From an uncultured Flavobacteriales bacterium (GTDB lineage: Bacteria; Bacteroidota; Bacteroidia; Palsa-965), in assembly GCA_937974275.1 (NCBI GenBank), contig CALJIF010000056.1:1-23286 (forward strand): a stretch of DNA of 23,286 bases, in the 5' to 3' direction. The position numbers and the translations under genes are program-made. Of this stretch, positions 22,769 through 23,286 are shown one piece after another. Numbering within the stretch: position 1 is the stretch's first letter; each line of letters opens with the position of its first letter. The notes beneath the pieces are model-generated. The model ran no database searches. It worked only from the letters and a program-made list of their open reading frames with translations, and was not told where the DNA came from.

Positions 22769-23286
22769 GCACGGGTAGCTTTCAAACTCAAATCTAAGCT
22801 ATTGACATGATGTGTTAAAGCGCCAACAGAAATGAAATCGACTCCGGTTTCTGCATAGGCTCTGATGGTTTCTGCAGTAATTCCCCCTGAAGCCTCCGTT
22901 TCGTATTGTTTATTGATACGCCGGATAGCCTGATGAAGCAATGCCGGCGAGAAATTATCCAACATAATACGATGTATTTTACCCGTATTTAGTGCTTGTT
23001 CCAACTCATCGAGATTACGGACCTCCACTTCAATTTTTAAATTTCTATTCTCTTTTATCAAATAATCATGAGCGCGATCAATGGCATTTTTAATTCCACC
23101 CGCGTAATCGACATGATTGTCTTTAATTAAAATCATATCGTACAGTCCGAAGCGATGATTTGCGCCTCCGCCTATACGTACAGCCCATTTTTCGAAATAC
23201 CGGAACAATGGAGTTGTTTTGCGCGTATCAATAACCTTCGTGTTCAGTCCTTGTAAGAGTGCAACCAATTCCTGCGTGTGTGTGGC
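22765..23286 (-). CDS. nadC: Nicotinate-nucleotide pyrophosphorylase (carboxylating), N-terminal part outside window
   Basis: NadC (quinolinate phosphoribosyltransferase) converts quinolinate and PRPP to nicotinate mononucleotide in de novo NAD synthesis. The frame is open to the right edge: the first visible residues read ATHTQELVALLQ, so about 174 C-terminal residues are present and the start lies beyond the window. Diagnostic segments follow in order: VIDTRKTTP, RIGGGANHRFGLYDMILIKDNH (binding-site Arg, His and Lys), VEVRNLDELEQAL, IMLDNF, EASGGI and DFISVGALTH. The C terminus is complete. Its stop overlaps the start of the BrkB gene. Confidence 0.96.
   Translation of the reverse strand, partial: ATHTQELVALLQGLNTKVIDTRKTTPLFRYFEKWAVRIGGGANHRFGLYDMILIKDNHVDYAGGIKNAIDRAHDYLIKENRNLKIEVEVRNLDELEQALNTGKIHRIMLDNFSPALLHQAIRRINKQYETEASGGITAETIRAYAETGVDFISVGALTHHVNSLDLSLKATRA

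Overview
This window looks like chromosomal DNA of a Bacteroidota member, probably from the Flavobacteriia, Sphingobacteriia or Chitinophagia side; I cannot place it lower. The evidence is the gene content: a TPR-SpoIIE phosphatase, DUF4834 and five-repeat DUF349 proteins, a YfhO-type membrane protein, and M61 and M1 peptidases exported by signal peptides. In addition, near-consensus Bacteroidota -7 promoter boxes (TAnnTTTG) lie close upstream of several genes, and Shine-Dalgarno sequences are mostly absent. Gene density is high, and I see no insertion sequence, tRNA, rRNA, CRISPR array or prophage.

Layout. Positions 1-1499 hold the 3' part of a membrane-anchored TPR/SpoIIE phosphatase. Positions 1580-3796 hold an exported M61-family protein that has lost its zinc-binding HExxH motif, followed by a small Rieske protein. 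panB (3834-4652, pantothenate/CoA synthesis) has its own promoter and converges with a DinB-like gene, which lies 1 bp downstream of paaZ on the minus strand (5155-7227). A DUF349 coiled-coil protein (7425-9245) has a terminator-like hairpin in its leader and ends at a bidirectional terminator. That terminator is shared with a minus-strand pair, an aldo/keto reductase and an unknown acidic protein (9292-10801). A small DUF4834 membrane protein diverges from this pair.

Positions 11147-11487 contain no protein gene but hold an unexplained structured element of about 203 bp, closed by an 11-bp perfect inverted repeat. It is followed by a tight five-gene operon (11488-18517): YfhO-like protein, SAM methyltransferase, GT4-like glycosyltransferase, Wzx-like flippase and a second glycosyltransferase. 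This reads as a surface-glycan assembly or modification module, with the glycan made on the cytoplasmic side, flipped, and possibly further modified by the YfhO-like membrane protein. Its end converges with a long minus-strand gene (18547-21744) encoding an M1 metallopeptidase joined to what looks like an Omp85-type outer-membrane beta-barrel. The window closes with a BrkB/YihY membrane protein translationally coupled to nadC, which runs off the right edge.

The observations most worth following are the M1 peptidase-barrel fusion, the structured element at 11225-11427 and the M61 pseudo-peptidase paired with a Rieske protein. No complete, clearly new multi-gene system (defence, mobile or biosynthetic) is evident.
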